64,000 nucleotides of DNA from Agriotes lineatus (GCA_940337035.1 CALNHX010007537.1:1-64000), one strand, 5' to 3'. Positions 10,104-20,631 are shown, counted from the stretch's first letter. The notes: generated by a model from the letters alone, not told the origin. Numbers and translations are program-made.

Positions 10104-11324
10104 TTAACAAACCGATTTAACATACCTTGAACAAAGCTTTTTAAACTGATATAAATTAGCAGCCTGTTTAGTTTCGTTCGGCATTTCATTATATAATTTG
10201 AGTTCATTATAGAATAAGTTTTTTTGAGAACATGATTTTGCTGTTAAGGGCAATCTAAAGTCATTTACAAATCTAGTATTATAATTATGAATATCCTTAT
10301 TGTATACTATAAATTCAGTCATATAACTAGGCAGTCTATTTATAATAATTTTAAAAATTAAAACTAGCGTATTAAAATAAATCCTTTGCTTAATGCTAAG
10401 CCACTGTAAGGTTTCCAACATTAAAGAAACAGATGTTCGTTTATTGCAAGATAAAACAATGAGCATACATTTGTTTTGTAACTTTTGCAGTCTTTGTAAG
10501 TCTCCTTCAGTGGCATTAAATAATATACTGGAGCAATATTCAAAATGTGGAGCTATAATTGTCTTGTAGACTAATATTTTTGACCAAATGTTTAATCTAG
10601 AACTTATTCGACCAAAGAAACCTATCTTTTTCGCAGCTTTAGTTACAATATAGTCAATATGTTGTTTAAATTTCAATCTATTGTCAATTATAACTCCTAG
10701 ATATTTAATATTAGTAACAAATTCTATATCTACATTATCTACCCTTACATTCGCTACCACATTATGCGCTGGTGGTCCACTACTGATTATCATTGCTTTT
10801 GTTTTTGTTGTATTTAATTTTAGTTTATTTAATTTCAACCAAGTCGACACATTTTGTATATCCTTATTCAGTTTAATTATAGCACACTCTACATTGCTAT
10901 CAGCTACAGATATCAATGTATCGTCCGCAAATAAATTAATTTTACAATTATTCACAGATAAATTTACATCATTAATGTACAGTATAAATAATAAAGGCCC
11001 CAAAATTGTTCCCTGGCGGACACCTAAAGCTACTTCTTTTGGCCCTGACTCTTCATTTTCAAATTTAGTAATTTGCTGCCGCTTAGACAAATAACTCTGG
11101 AACCACTGTAATGTTGTACCCTGAATTCCGTATTTTCTAATTTTTTCCAGTAATAAATGTCTATCGATAGTTTCTAAAGCTCGTTTCAAATCGAGAAAAA
11201 GTGCAACGACTTTTTTGCCTAGCTCAATATCCTCTTTCCAGTTCGCTAACACTAAATTTAGGGCCGTTTCACATGAATGATTTTTGCGAAAACCAGACTG
11301 AGCGTTAATTAGTAGGTATTTCAT
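10104..11324 (-). CDS. LINE 2 reverse transcriptase (406-codon open frame)
   Basis: An RNA-directed DNA polymerase domain from a jockey/CR1-like LINE. Visible blocks, from the N-terminus: QSGFRKNHSCETAL near residue 10, DLKRALETIDR near 47, GVRQGTILGPLLFILYIND near 105, catalytic FADDTLIS near 135, KYLGVIIDNRLKF near 205, and a C-terminal NYNTR box near 350. The frame is uninterrupted, so this copy is younger than LINE 1. The more N-terminal part (endonuclease, fingers) is missing or frameshifted at 11325-11525, so the start codon is only the first Met of the open stretch and not a real gene start. Confidence 0.75.
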   Translation of the reverse strand: MKYLLINAQSGFRKNHSCETALNLVLANWKEDIELGKKVVALFLDLKRALETIDRHLLLEKIRKYGIQGTTLQWFQSYLSKRQQITKFENEESGPKEVALGVRQGTILGPLLFILYINDVNLSVNNCKINLFADDTLISVADSNVECAIIKLNKDIQNVSTWLKLNKLKLNTTKTKAMIISSGPPAHNVVANVRVDNVDIEFVTNIKYLGVIIDNRLKFKQHIDYIVTKAAKKIGFFGRISSRLNIWSKILVYKTIIAPHFEYCSSILFNATEGDLQRLQKLQNKCMLIVLSCNKRTSVSLMLETLQWLSIKQRIYFNTLVLIFKIIINRLPSYMTEFIVYNKDIHNYNTRFVNDFRLPLTAKSCSQKNLFYNELKLYNEMPNETKQAANLYQFKKLCSRYVKSVC

Positions 11325-11520
11325 TTCGTTCTAGAAAACTTTCTAGCTGTTCTTTGGCTATATGCTCTAATATCTTTTCAAACGCAGGCAACATATTAAT
11401 CGGTCTAAACTCTGAACACTTAATGTCAGAAGTATGCTGGAAATGAATGTCTTGACCTTTATACATAAAGTTAAATTAAATGTAGGGCCAAAATACTTTG
11501 ATAATATATTAAACCATGGT
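11325..11520 (-). pseudogene. LINE 2 upstream RT remnant
   Basis: This encodes a WFNILSKYFG segment and, after a frameshift, an FRPINMLPAFEKILEHI block, the standard sequence preceding RT finger motifs. It joins in order with the open frame below 11324. It is cut at its 5' side by the inverted-repeat element. Confidence 0.65.
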
Positions 11521-13498
11521 AACAAGGTGTGGCCAATTAAGAAGGGCACTCGGCCCTATCTCGAAAAGTAATTGTCGTAAAGACTTGGGGTAAAAAAAAT
11601 TATGACTAAAGCGGCCAAGAGAAAATGCTGGAAATTATTTTTAAGTTTCTAGAATGGCCGCCAGAGGGCGTAATCGCATTCTTGAATTTTAAATCCCGTT
11701 TTTTGAGAAATATTCTTATATTACACATATCTAAAATGGACACCGTTTTAAAGATGAGATAAATTTGATTCTTTTTTGTTAAATGCTTTTTGCTCTATCT
11801 CTTAAGAAAAAGTGGTGGGGGGTGTCCGAACATTTTCGGAAAGAAATGTCAATAACTTCAAAATAGCAAAACGGATTTTGTCAAACTTAAAGTCGTTGAA
11901 AAGGGCTTTTCTTAGGCTATCAACGCTGCCTTGAGCGGATTAATTTATATTGCTTGTGTCGCCGCTAGAGGGCGTTTTGCGACAACACTACAAATGAAAT
12001 GGATTTTCTCAAAAAAATTAAATGCATCGATATTACTTTTATTGCAAACGAAGATAGCCAAATAAGGGTCTAACACGCTAGTAAAAACCGCATTTCGATA
12101 TTTCTTTCCTAACCTAAAATATCAGTAAAGGAAATTAAAACTCGAAATAATGTCGCGTCTTTGGGAATATTTTCAGTATACCTGCCATTATTAAATCCTA
12201 ATTATCGTTCTTTTAGCAAAATATATATAAATTTACTGTTAAAATACGAACATTATATTTAAAATGTCAATAATAATTAATACTCATTCAATATGGTTGA
12301 ATATTGCCTTTCTGTCCACATGAAAAACTTTGACAGTTGGATGACGCCTACAGTGCCTATATATAGACAGTGGCGACAATGGGGTGTCCTATTTTTGATT
12401 GGCTCCCTAGATCACGTGGTTTTAGCCGCCATGTTTATGCTAAATCACCTGTGATTCGTGTTATACTTTTGGCAGTACTGAAGTGTATTGTCAGTCTATG
12501 TCCATTGGCGTAACTAGCGGGGGGGCCAGGGGGGCCAGGCCCTCCCCAGAGTGCCGTCTGGCCCACCCCAGAAAAATAGAAGTTAAATAAATTTAAAAAT
12601 CTGCTTTTATTATTAACCCATTTAAACTAAGGGGTTGGTTATCAACCCCACACGTTCTTACATTTTCTGGTTTTATTACCTTCTTTGGCTTCAAAACATT
12701 ATAGTATAAATTCCATTTGTTGGACGGATGGCTCTAATGAATAATAATATGCAAGAGGAAACATTATTAGTTAGCTAATAATTACTTTGAAAAACTGTTT
12801 TAGTCTGAATAATTTTTTTTAGATAATTCTGCACCATTTCAGTTAGTTTGTCTTAAGTTTTCTATAAATAAAGAACCAATTAATGTGCACAGGAAAATAT
12901 AATTGCAATTATTTCATATGCGGGTAACTAAATGAACTGATAACTTGAGTGCATCGCTAACTACTCCCTGAACACATACAGCTAGCTACCTATTATAGGC
13001 CATCCAGTTCAGACTTACGTTGACTTGCTATTTGGATGTTTGCCTTGCCTAAAGAGTTGAGTTTATAGCTTTAAAGAGTACGATCCAGAATTTTTTGTTT
13101 AATAGTGTTCTATGTAAGCAAAGTAAATTTTGTGGTGCTTGAATTTCCACAGTTGCTAGATCAAGACAGAACAAAGAGAAATCACAATAACAATTAAGAG
13201 GATATTGATGTTTTCAAGAAAGTATTTGCTTCGACGATACTGAGACAAACTAAAAATTGTGGCTAAAAAACGTGTAAATGGAAACCAAGTAATGTTTCCC
13301 AAAAAAATCTGTTTCTCCTGGAATAATATTTTTTACCGCCAACCTCATTGAGTTGCAAGAAGTAATCTATACAGTTTTTATGTTGTTTATGAACCGAGAA
13401 ATAATTTATTAATATGCTACTCAGACAAATAGTATTACGAGGGTAGCACCCATAATTTCTGCAAAACAACAAATCAAGTGCACCATGGATTGAAACTT

Positions 13499-14462
13499 GC
13501 CATAAAACAAATGTTTGTTGTTTTCTAGTTTAACAGTTCAAATTTAGTTTTGATAATTGTAACAGTTATTACATAGTTAATTTTTAAGTAAGTGTTGTGC
13601 ATCAAAAATGAATTTAACGAGAGAGAATTTTAGAGCCATGATTTGCTATGTCTTTAAAAGTTCCATATCTCCGAAAGAAAGTTTTGGATGACTTCGTGCT
13701 GCTTTGGTGACCAAGTGCCTTCGCATCAGAGGAGTGTCTATTGTTGGTTTAATGAATTTAAATTTGAACGAGTTTCAGTTAGTGACGATTTTTGAGAAGG
13801 AGAACCCATTGCTGCAGTTATCGATACGAACATAAACGCTGTGCGAAAAATGATTCAGTAAGACAATCGAGTCTTGGACATGATGACTACAATAAACCAC
13901 ATTTTACATAATCATTTGGGTGTAAGAAAAGTCTGTTGTGGGTGGATACCATACAGTTTAACAGAAACACAACAACAACATGTGGATTGGTAAAAGAAAT
14001 ATGATGAAGGTAGATATAAAGCAGTTTACATCATAACTGGTGACGAAAGCTGGATATATGCATTTGAACTCGAATCTAAGCGACAGTCTGCACAATGGAT
14101 GTTTCCAACAGATCCTAATCCAGTTAAAATGAAGAGATCTCGAAGAGTTGGTAAGAAAATGATTGCTTGCTTCTTCTCGAAATTAGGACCAGGTTAAAAT
14201 TGCGAAGTTATCCCCCATACAGTTCCGACCTATCACCTTACTTTCTATTTCCTCCATTAAAGGATAAAATGCGTGATGTGCGATTTTGAACTCACGAAGA
14301 TGCTGTGGAAAGCTTCAAAAACCTTGTTTCTCTAGTGACTCAAGAAGAGTGAAATTTGTTTTGAAAATTGGTTTTACCGAATGCGAGTTTATGGGCAAAT
14401 ATTTTGAAAAAAAAATAATAAAAACTAATTTTGTCTACAAAACTTTTGTTTTATTAGATTGC
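13499..14462 (+). mobile_element. Mariner relic inside the hAT element
   Basis: Possible ends are CCATAAAACAAATGTTTG at 13499 and an imperfect reverse complement near 14440-14462, bracketing a broken transposase. This segment is absent from the homologous position of the 22297-24262 copy, which supports a separate insertion. The exact edges are uncertain. Confidence 0.6.
13608..14420 (+). pseudogene. Classical mariner transposase, dead
   Basis: The sequence starts with an ATG and an NFRAMICY stretch, as in mariner helix-turn-helix N-termini. Next come a shifted-frame segment with SVVGGYHTV-like codons and the GDESWIYAFE block around 14040-14070, which contains the first catalytic Asp. A PTDPNP / KKMIACFF segment (14110-14175) follows. 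The HDNA block and the third Asp region are largely deleted. The C-terminal CFENWFYRMR segment is recognisable near 14355-14390. Many stops and at least one large deletion rule out activity. This is the SETMAR-type mariner family, distinct from the DUF4817-type elements elsewhere here. Confidence 0.8.
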
Positions 14463-15911
14463 AGAAATTTACGGGGCTACCGTCGTATAACAGCGTCAAA
14501 GAACATGCAAATAAATGTATGCGAAAAAGTTATGTGTGTACGTAAATTCATGTCTTCATAGGTATACATAGGTATTGACGATGGTTGGTTGGGGGGCCTG
14601 GCCCTCCCCAGCCAAAAATCCTAGTTACGCCAATGTCTATGTCAAATTCGAGGTTAGCAGGTTCGGTTTTGCGTCAGTTTTGACACAAACTGACGCAAAT
14701 CTTAACCTGCAAATCTCAAATGTTTTCAGTACTGCCAAACGTAAAACACGTATCACAGTCGACTCTGATCACGGATTTAAATAAACACCCGTTAGAAATT
14801 TGCATAAATATGGCGGCGGGGGTGTGGCTTAGTTGTATTGTCGCCACTGTCTATATAAAGGCACTGTAGATGACGCCTATCAGGATACTCCATCGCATAG
14901 ATTCTAACAGAAACATTGCGTTTTCATTGTTTTGAAAATAAACACGAAACATATCAAACACTTCTACAGGTGGAAAAGGCATTTTTTACAAATAAGGCCA
15001 CCAAAATGCACTATAAATAGCTGCAATCTTAATATTATTGACACTTAAACACCACCATTATAATTTTTGCTATTTTGTTTTCCAAAGCACACTTGCATTT
15101 TAAAAATTTCGAATTTCGTGTGGACAGAAGGGCAACATTCAATCATATTGAATGAGTATTAATTATTATTGACATTTTAAATATAATGTTGGTATTTTAA
15201 CAGTAAATTTATATATATTTTGCTAAAAGAACGATAATTAGGATTTAGTAATGGCAGGTATACTGAAAATATTTCCAAAGACGCGACATTATTTCGAGTT
15301 TTAATTTCCTTTACTGATATTTTAGGTTAGAAAACAAATATCGAAATGCGGTTTTCACTAGCGTGTTAGACCCTTATTTGGCTATCTTTTGTTGCAATAA
15401 AAGTGATATCGTTGCATTTAATTTTTTTGAGAAAATTCATTTAATTTGTAGTGTTGTCGCAAAACGCCCTCTAGCGGCGACACAAGCAATCTAAATCAAT
15501 CCGCTCAAGACAGCGTTGATAGCCTAAGAAAAGCCCTTTTCAACGACTCCAAGTTTGACAAAATCCGTTCAGCCATTTTGAAGTTATTGACATTTCAGTC
15601 CGAACATGTTCGGACACCCCCCACCACTTTTCCTTCAGAGATAGAGCAAAATGCATTTAACAAAAAAGAATCAAATTTATCTCAGCTTTAAAACGGTGTT
15701 CATTTTAGCTATCTGTAATATAAGAATATTTCTCAAAAAACGGGATTTAAAATTCAAGAATGCGATTACACCCCCTGGCGGCCATTCTAGAAACTTAAAA
15801 ATAATTTCCAGCATTTTCTCTTGGCTACTTTAGTCATAAATTTTTTAACCCCAAGTCTTTATAACAATTACTTTTCGAGATAGGGCCGAGTGCCCTTCTT
15901 AATTGGCCACC

Positions 15912-16111
15912 CGGTACATAATCACAACACCAGGAACAATAATGATATTGTATTACAATTTAAAAACACTAAAGCTGGTCAAAACACTATGTTTTATAAA
16001 GCAGCAATGAAATATAACCAGCTGCCCAATGATTTTAAAAGGATTAATAATGTGAAAAAATTTGTAACTGAGTTAAAATCCTATTATAGGAGAGAGATAA
16101 GAGATACATAA
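15912..16111 (+). pseudogene. LINE 1 C-terminal segment
   Basis: This encodes the HNHNTRNNNDI box and the MKYNQLPNDFKR segment that end many jockey/CR1-like RT proteins (LINE 2 has HNYNTRFVND and LYNEMPNE at the equivalent positions). It stops at 16109-16111 and is followed by an AT-rich 3' UTR and tail. It is separated from the rest of LINE 1 by about 5.9 kb of later insertions. Confidence 0.8.
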
Positions 16112-16340
16112 ATAATGAACACTTGTGTTTTGTTGTTTAATACTTGTTAGGTAATATGAATTATATATGTATGTATATTTTAGTATAGTGACGTAGTGTG
16201 TAAAAGTATGGTTACTTAAATATCTAATAAATTAGAACTAAAAGATATGCAGGTAATGAACATATTATTGTTATATATTTTGTTAAATGTGTTACTGTAT
16301 AGCAAAATGATGCTAAATAAAGTTATTATTATATTATTAC

Positions 16341-16931
16341 CTTTTGGATCTATTACAATTTATGTAGTAATTCCAGGGGCGTGCCCAGGAAACATATTGA
16401 TTAGGATTTTTCACAAAAAAATAACGCCCACGAGATTTTTTGTGATTTTTATATATATTTCTAATAAAGCAACTAAAAATGCAACTTTTTTGTCTCCTGA
16501 GATTTTTTCAGATCTCGATTCGTTTTCAAAAAAAAAAAATTAAAGCCCATATTTTTCCACGTCTCTGAACCTGTTAAGACAAAAACTAAAATGCTTCAAT
16601 ATATGAAAACCCCTTAACCGATTTTAGTTAAACTTTAAAGGTTTACTGGTGCTATTAATAATCATGTTTTGGTATACTTACATTTAAATTATGTAGTCCA
16701 GGGGCGGCCGCGATTTTTTTCTTTGAAAACTTTAAAACTCTGTATCTCAGAAACAAAGCATTTCCGGACCCATGTTTATTCGGACTTTTTTGTTTATATT
16801 GATGAGATCTATAAGTGGGTATCCGACCGTTTTTTCAACACCCTGTATATATATCACTGGAGCAAAATTTCATTTCCTCCCTTGTGTGTTTTTCACACCC
16901 GGAGAAAATGAATACCTTTGCTCCCTAGATA
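16341..16931. other. Unassigned sequence with transposon-end fragments
   Basis: There is no gene. CCAGGGGCG phrases at about 16374 and 16699 resemble hAT ends, and ACACCCTGTATATA at about 16838 resembles a lone mariner-like end. None could be paired. Confidence 0.35.
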
Positions 16932-17540
16932 TACAGGGTGTTAATAAAAAAACTTTACACACTTTAGCAGGTGATAGTAGAGATGAAAACAAGAAAAAAA
17001 TTCTAATACACTTAGGTCCAATACTCCTTGGTTTTCGAGATATGGAATTTTTAAATTTTTATTTACACCTCTTATGAATGCGATTTTTTTGTTTGGGGGT
17101 ACTTAAAAGATCTTGTTTACGCCACTGAAGTGAACACAGAAGATGAACCTTGGCAGCGAATTGTAGACGCCTGCCAACAACTAAGGACTCTAGGTGTTTA
17201 CCATCAAGTGCGTGAGTCTCTTCGACGACGGCTGCAATTTTGTTTACAAGAGCAAGGACGACAGGTTGAACATCTTCTGCGATAACTTTAGAGTGCGCGA
17301 AATGCGTTGTTTGTTGTAGTTTTTTTTGTAAAAAAATGTTGATTGACATGTATTCTGCGATTGTTCGTTTTTCGCAGATAACGCGATATCGCATTCATAA
17401 GAGGTGTAAATAAAAATTTAAAAATTCCATATCTCGAAAACCAAGGAGTATTGGACCTAAGTGTATTAGAATTTTTTTCTTGTTTTCATCTCTACTATCA
17501 CCTGCTAAAGTGTGTAAAGTTTTTTTATTAACACCCTGTA
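16932..17540 (+). mobile_element. Internally deleted mariner-like element (609 bp)
   Basis: TACAGGGTGTTAATAAAA at 16932 and its reverse complement at 17540 begin TIRs of about 150 bp that look identical, apart from the extreme ends. TA flanks both sides. The 300-bp centre is a remnant of the transposase 3' end, so this is a deletion derivative. Confidence 0.9.
17097..17285 (+). pseudogene. Mariner-like transposase C-terminal remnant (62 codons)
   Basis: The frame is open, starting inside the protein and ending at TAA 17283-17285. It encodes GYLKDLVYATEV, then a DACQQLR segment, an RESLRRRLQFC segment and the final GRQVEHLL. This is the conserved tail of DUF4817-type mariner-like transposases. 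The DNA-binding and catalytic parts are deleted, so it is inactive. The minus-strand ORF over the same bases is a shadow. Confidence 0.8.
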
Positions 17541-17559
17541 TAAATAGCTATTAATAATA

Positions 17560-18255
17560 GGAACTAACAGTGTTACAAAGCAGCATACACTTTTTGTGTC
17601 AGTAAGAGAAACGTCAACTTCAACGACAGATTTTGGTATTAAAAGTATTTTTTTTAAGACTGTTGCGGAAATAGTATATTACAGCCCGAGATGGGAAGTA
17701 TTTCATTACTGTCGAGAGATTAGTTAGCTGATTGAGACACGAAGCGTCGAAATCAGCTATTATCTCGAGACTAAGGAAACTTGCTGTCGAGGTTTGTATA
17801 CTATTTTATTCGCAACCACTTTATTCTAAACAATAATTGGAAAAATTATTATATTATGATACGACAGGTTGTGACGCGCATGAATGGATCAACGAGATTC
17901 CCAGTGTCCCTACCTACTCAGCGGTCGGGAATGTACTTCCCGCACTTGAGCGGGAAGTGAGTGCGGAAAGTAGCGGGCTGAAATGTACGACTTCCCCCAC
18001 TCAAATGAGGTCGGAAATGTTAACATTACATATATAGTTGCGAATAAAAATCATTTTGCATCCATAGGTGACCAGTTAGAACTTACCTTTAGTACTTAGA
18101 AAGTAAGAGTACATTTAATCCTAAGAACTAAAAGTGTTGTATAACAACATACACGTTTTGTGTCAGTAAGAGAAATGTCAACCTTAATGACAGATTTTGG
18201 TATTAAAACTATTAAAAGTAATGACTTTTATTAAGACGGTTGTGAAATAACAGCC
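17560..18255. repeat. Direct repeat of about 115 bp around foldback copy B
   Basis: The blocks at 17570-17680 and 18128-18250 share TTTTGTGTCAGTAAGAGAAA and GACAGATTTTGGTATTAAAA. They are diverged tandem copies, and the two-module foldback lies between them. Confidence 0.6.
17683..18052. mobile_element. Two-module foldback element, copy B
   Basis: Module 1 runs from AATAGTATATTAC (about 17682) to GTATACTATT (17805), with arms containing a CCCGAGATGGGAAG / CTCGAGG pairing. Module 2 runs from TTATTCGCAACC (about 17809) to AGTTGCGAATAA (about 18048). The order matches copy C at 51773-52115, which lacks about 40 bp around the CGGGAAGTGAGTGCGG hairpin, and copy A in reverse. Confidence 0.75.
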
Positions 18256-18296
18256 GACCAAATAGAACCTACTTTTAGTTCATAGTAGAGATCTTA

Positions 18297-18340
18297 TACC
18301 GGGTGTCCCGCAACTCCCACTAAAGCCTCTAAGCTCTAAA
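18297..18340 (+). repeat. Lone mariner-like transposon end
   Basis: TACCGGGTGTCCCGCAACTC resembles a mariner-like terminal repeat, preceded by TA. I found no partner end in the window. Confidence 0.35.
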
Positions 18341-19256
18341 ATTATCAACATAAACTCTCTACAGTGCCTAGCTTCCTCATAAGTAGCATTAAAAGAAAAT
18401 TAAATTTAGTGACACTGTTAGGTTAGGTTACAGTGACTGTTGAAACACAACACAAAATGATTATTAAAATAAACGATCGTGGTTTGATTAATGAATATGA
18501 ATACACATTTTAATTAAATGGATTTATTATCCCTTTATAAACTGGCCTCATACATAAAAAATGTCATTATTATCTGTCAAAACATCTGCTCAGTAACTAA
18601 CTTTTCGCGACAACTCTACTAACTAAAATTAAATTTTTACTATATACCTGAATTTTTGAGCCCGTGCGTGCACGTCATACCATATTGATGACATCATACC
18701 CTAGTATGTTTATATGAGCCATATACAGTCACTAAAAGTATGTTGTTTGACGCGACTGACGTAAACTTTAACCTGCAAATTTCTAATTTCACATAGGTTG
18801 GCAGTGCTACCAACAATGTGAATATGTAATTTTTTGTCGCCTAGACGATAAAATTGCATTTTAACGTGAAGTGAAGGTAGATAAAATACAACTTTAACAG
18901 TTAGAATTGAATGAATATATTAAATTAAAATTTTAAAGATGAAAGAAAAAACCACAACAGGAAAACTAAAGACTAACATCATATTAATTTACATAAAATT
19001 TTATTGTAAATGTTGACAACTATCAATTAATGTAAAATTAAATGACCAAACTACCTTAGAAAATCAGCACTTTAAAAACTTGTGTAGCTTGTGTGAAATG
19101 AATTGGCGCACTTCAGGTATACGGATTAGGCGCATTTTCCTGTAACTGATACTTTGCTTACTTGCTGTCTTTACTGTATATGTTATTTACCTGTTGAGGC
19201 TACTTATAATACTCTGCAGGTATTTATGTAATTTTTCGTGCTCAACTTAAAATCAA

Positions 19257-20631
19257 TTAAAAATATTTTGCTCGATTTATTTTAATAAAAACATTGTATT
19301 GAGTACCACATAAAATAAAGAATAAATTGACTATAATAGTAAAATAATTTACATATTTTAACAAAGAATAATAATTGGAATTGCGCAGTATTTTAACAAC
19401 TAAATCAAATAAATCATTTTGTATTTCTGCCTTTTTCCAGGAAGAGTTTGGCAATTTTTCTATTAAACTACTGTGGTAACTCGCATTATCCATAATAATA
19501 ATAGAAGGTTCTTCCAATTTTGGCAATAATCGCTCGCTAAACCACTTTAGAAAATTTTCTTTGTTCATTTCACTATGGTAGTCAGCATCTTTGATTTTTG
19601 AAGCAAAAATTAATGATGCTTCAGGAATAAAACCTTCACTGCTTCCTGCATGAAGTACTATATATCTATAACAATTCAAGCATGAATTACATAGTTGTTT
19701 ACTACAATTAGTAACTCATTTACCTGCGTCCTTCTGGTTTAATTTTTCGTACGCTTCTTACATCGTCATCTTGCCATGATTTGCAAGAAGAATTTTTCTC
19801 AACGAACTAATTGAACCATGAATGATATCTTTTTCTCTTAAAAGTTGCGAAAGTGTTTTTTGGGTAATGTATTGCTCTAAAAACGGCAAACTTTGTAGCA
19901 ACCCAAAATTCAAATACTTTTTACATTTTTATCATTAGAGTAATACCAACTTACTATTTTAAACCATGGTGTATACAGCATTACGAATCGCAACCTGATC
20001 AAAATCATCGACATCACTTACAGGTCTGTCTCGGTTTTTTGTTTTTTTAGGGCTACGCAGAAGTTCACCAGATTTGCAGGTCTGCGAAATAAAAGAGACT
20101 GTTCGTATGCTTAAATTTAAAGCATTGGCAACTCTCTGTAACACCAAAACATTAGAAAGTTTCGATTAATGTAGTTGGTCATTATATTACGAATTATGAT
20201 ACGATAGAAGAAGGGCAGTTGAGATGGTTAGAGCATGTAATGAGGATGGTAGAAGATAAGACGGTGAGAAGAATATTTGAAGCACGCACACATAAAAAGA
20301 AAACGAAAGGAAGGCCGAGAAATTCGTGGAGGGAAGAAGTTAGGAATGCAGCCTTTAAGGGAGGCATAGAGTACAAAATAGGCAAGAATGGGAACGGAAA
20401 TGGAGAAAGATACCGAAGACATAATAAAACCCTACCCACTCCCTGACCATACACCCGCAAGGGTAGAAAGGTCCTAGGATTAAGTAAGTAAGTATATTAC
20501 AGGTGTAAATTACTTACTACTCTCACAGCAGTTAGCTGTATAAGTGGACCACCGTTGTCTCTTTCTCGTTCAAAATATCTTATTAAAGCGGCAACAAGCT
20601 CTTTTGACTTTCTGGACAAGGCGGTCGACAT
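19257..20631 (-). pseudogene. Tc1/mariner-type transposase with introns, interrupted
   Basis: The start codon is at 20631-20629, followed by a LSRKSKELVAALIRYFERE stretch. A helix-turn-helix segment with a LRSPKKTKNRDRPV motif lies around 20140-20020, and a LSQLLREKDIIHGS-like segment around 19860-19800. The catalytic domain (YIVLHAGSSEGFIPEA, FLKWFSERLLPKL, IIIMDNASYHSS) is at 19690-19450. Introns are suggested by GTAAGT near 19955 and by GT...AG borders at about 19720-19663, which join a Lys-Pro-Glu-Gly-Arg-Arg end to the Tyr-Ile-Val start. A LINE insertion (20191-20492) splits the first exon, and no third catalytic acid is seen, so it is dead. Confidence 0.75.
20191..20492 (+). mobile_element. 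5'-truncated LINE 3' end with 8-bp TSD
   Basis: The sequence encodes a RWLEHVMRMVEDK segment and a KGRPRNSWREEVRNAA motif, the C-terminus of an APE-type LINE protein. It ends with TACACCCGCAAGGGTAGAAA and a (TAAG)n tail. The duplication TATATTAC flanks it (20183-20190, 20493-20500). The 57-kb LINE shares the same protein tail and the CACCCG..AAGGGTAGAAA 3' end, so this is a short relative of that family. Confidence 0.85.

Larger units (their letters stand above)
10037..11525 (-). mobile_element. LINE 2, reverse-oriented insertion in LINE 1
   Basis: A 5'-truncated LINE on the minus strand. Its 3' end is the GATA-repeat tail at 10037-10058 (TATC repeats on its own strand), which abuts the broken LINE 1 codon. 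It extends to about 11525, where the giant TIR element begins. It is clearly related to LINE 1 but not identical. Confidence 0.85.
12503..14635. mobile_element. hAT element, copy 1, with 8-bp TSD
   Basis: The ends CATTGGCGTAACTAG and CTAGTTACGCCAATG are perfect reverse complements, followed inward by G/C-rich GGCCAGGCCCTCCCC stretches. The 8-bp duplication TCTATGTC (12495-12502, 14636-14643) is perfect. A homologous copy lies in reverse orientation at 22297-24262. No intact hAT transposase is present in either, so both are non-autonomous or decayed. A mariner pseudogene interrupts this copy. Confidence 0.9.
12349..14868. mobile_element. MITE with TACAGTGCC ends and 9-bp TSD
   Basis: TACAGTGCC at 12349 and GGCACTGTA at 14868 are flanked by the perfect 9-bp duplication GATGACGCC (12340-12348 and 14869-14877). 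The inverted arms include ACAGTGGCGACAAT. Without the hAT insert it is about 380 bp and itself rich in dyads. A 9-bp duplication is typical of Mutator-like elements; the superfamily call is inference. Confidence 0.75.
11521..15911. mobile_element. Giant inverted-repeat element (TIRs about 780 bp)
   Basis: The sequence from 11531 (GGCCAATTAAGAAGGGCACT) to about 12310 recurs in reverse complement from about 15910 back to 15120. Shared landmarks include CACTCGGCCCTATCTCGAAA, the GCCGCTAGAGGGCG block (11960/15470) and the ATATTGAATG block (12290/15150). The right end reads GGCCACCCGGTA, so a TA target is plausible; the left end is degraded. No transposase was found. The interior is occupied by a MITE, which holds a hAT element. 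Confidence 0.85.
8540..16340 (+). mobile_element. LINE 1 (jockey/CR1-like), split by insertions
   Basis: A 5'-truncated non-LTR retrotransposon on the plus strand. RT-coding pieces lie at 8545-9468, 9861-10036 and 15912-16111, and the 3' end has an AAATAAAG(TTATTA)n-like tail near 16340. The interruptions are a two-module foldback (9469-9860), LINE 2 in reverse (10037-11525) and the giant TIR element (about 11521-15911). About 40 codons between the second and third pieces are missing. The clade is not resolved. Confidence 0.8.

Noticed and set aside
17059..17394. Minus-strand 111-codon ORF as a gene
   Set aside because: The plus strand over the same bases encodes the recognised transposase C-terminus; the minus ORF is a shadow that runs into the TIRs.
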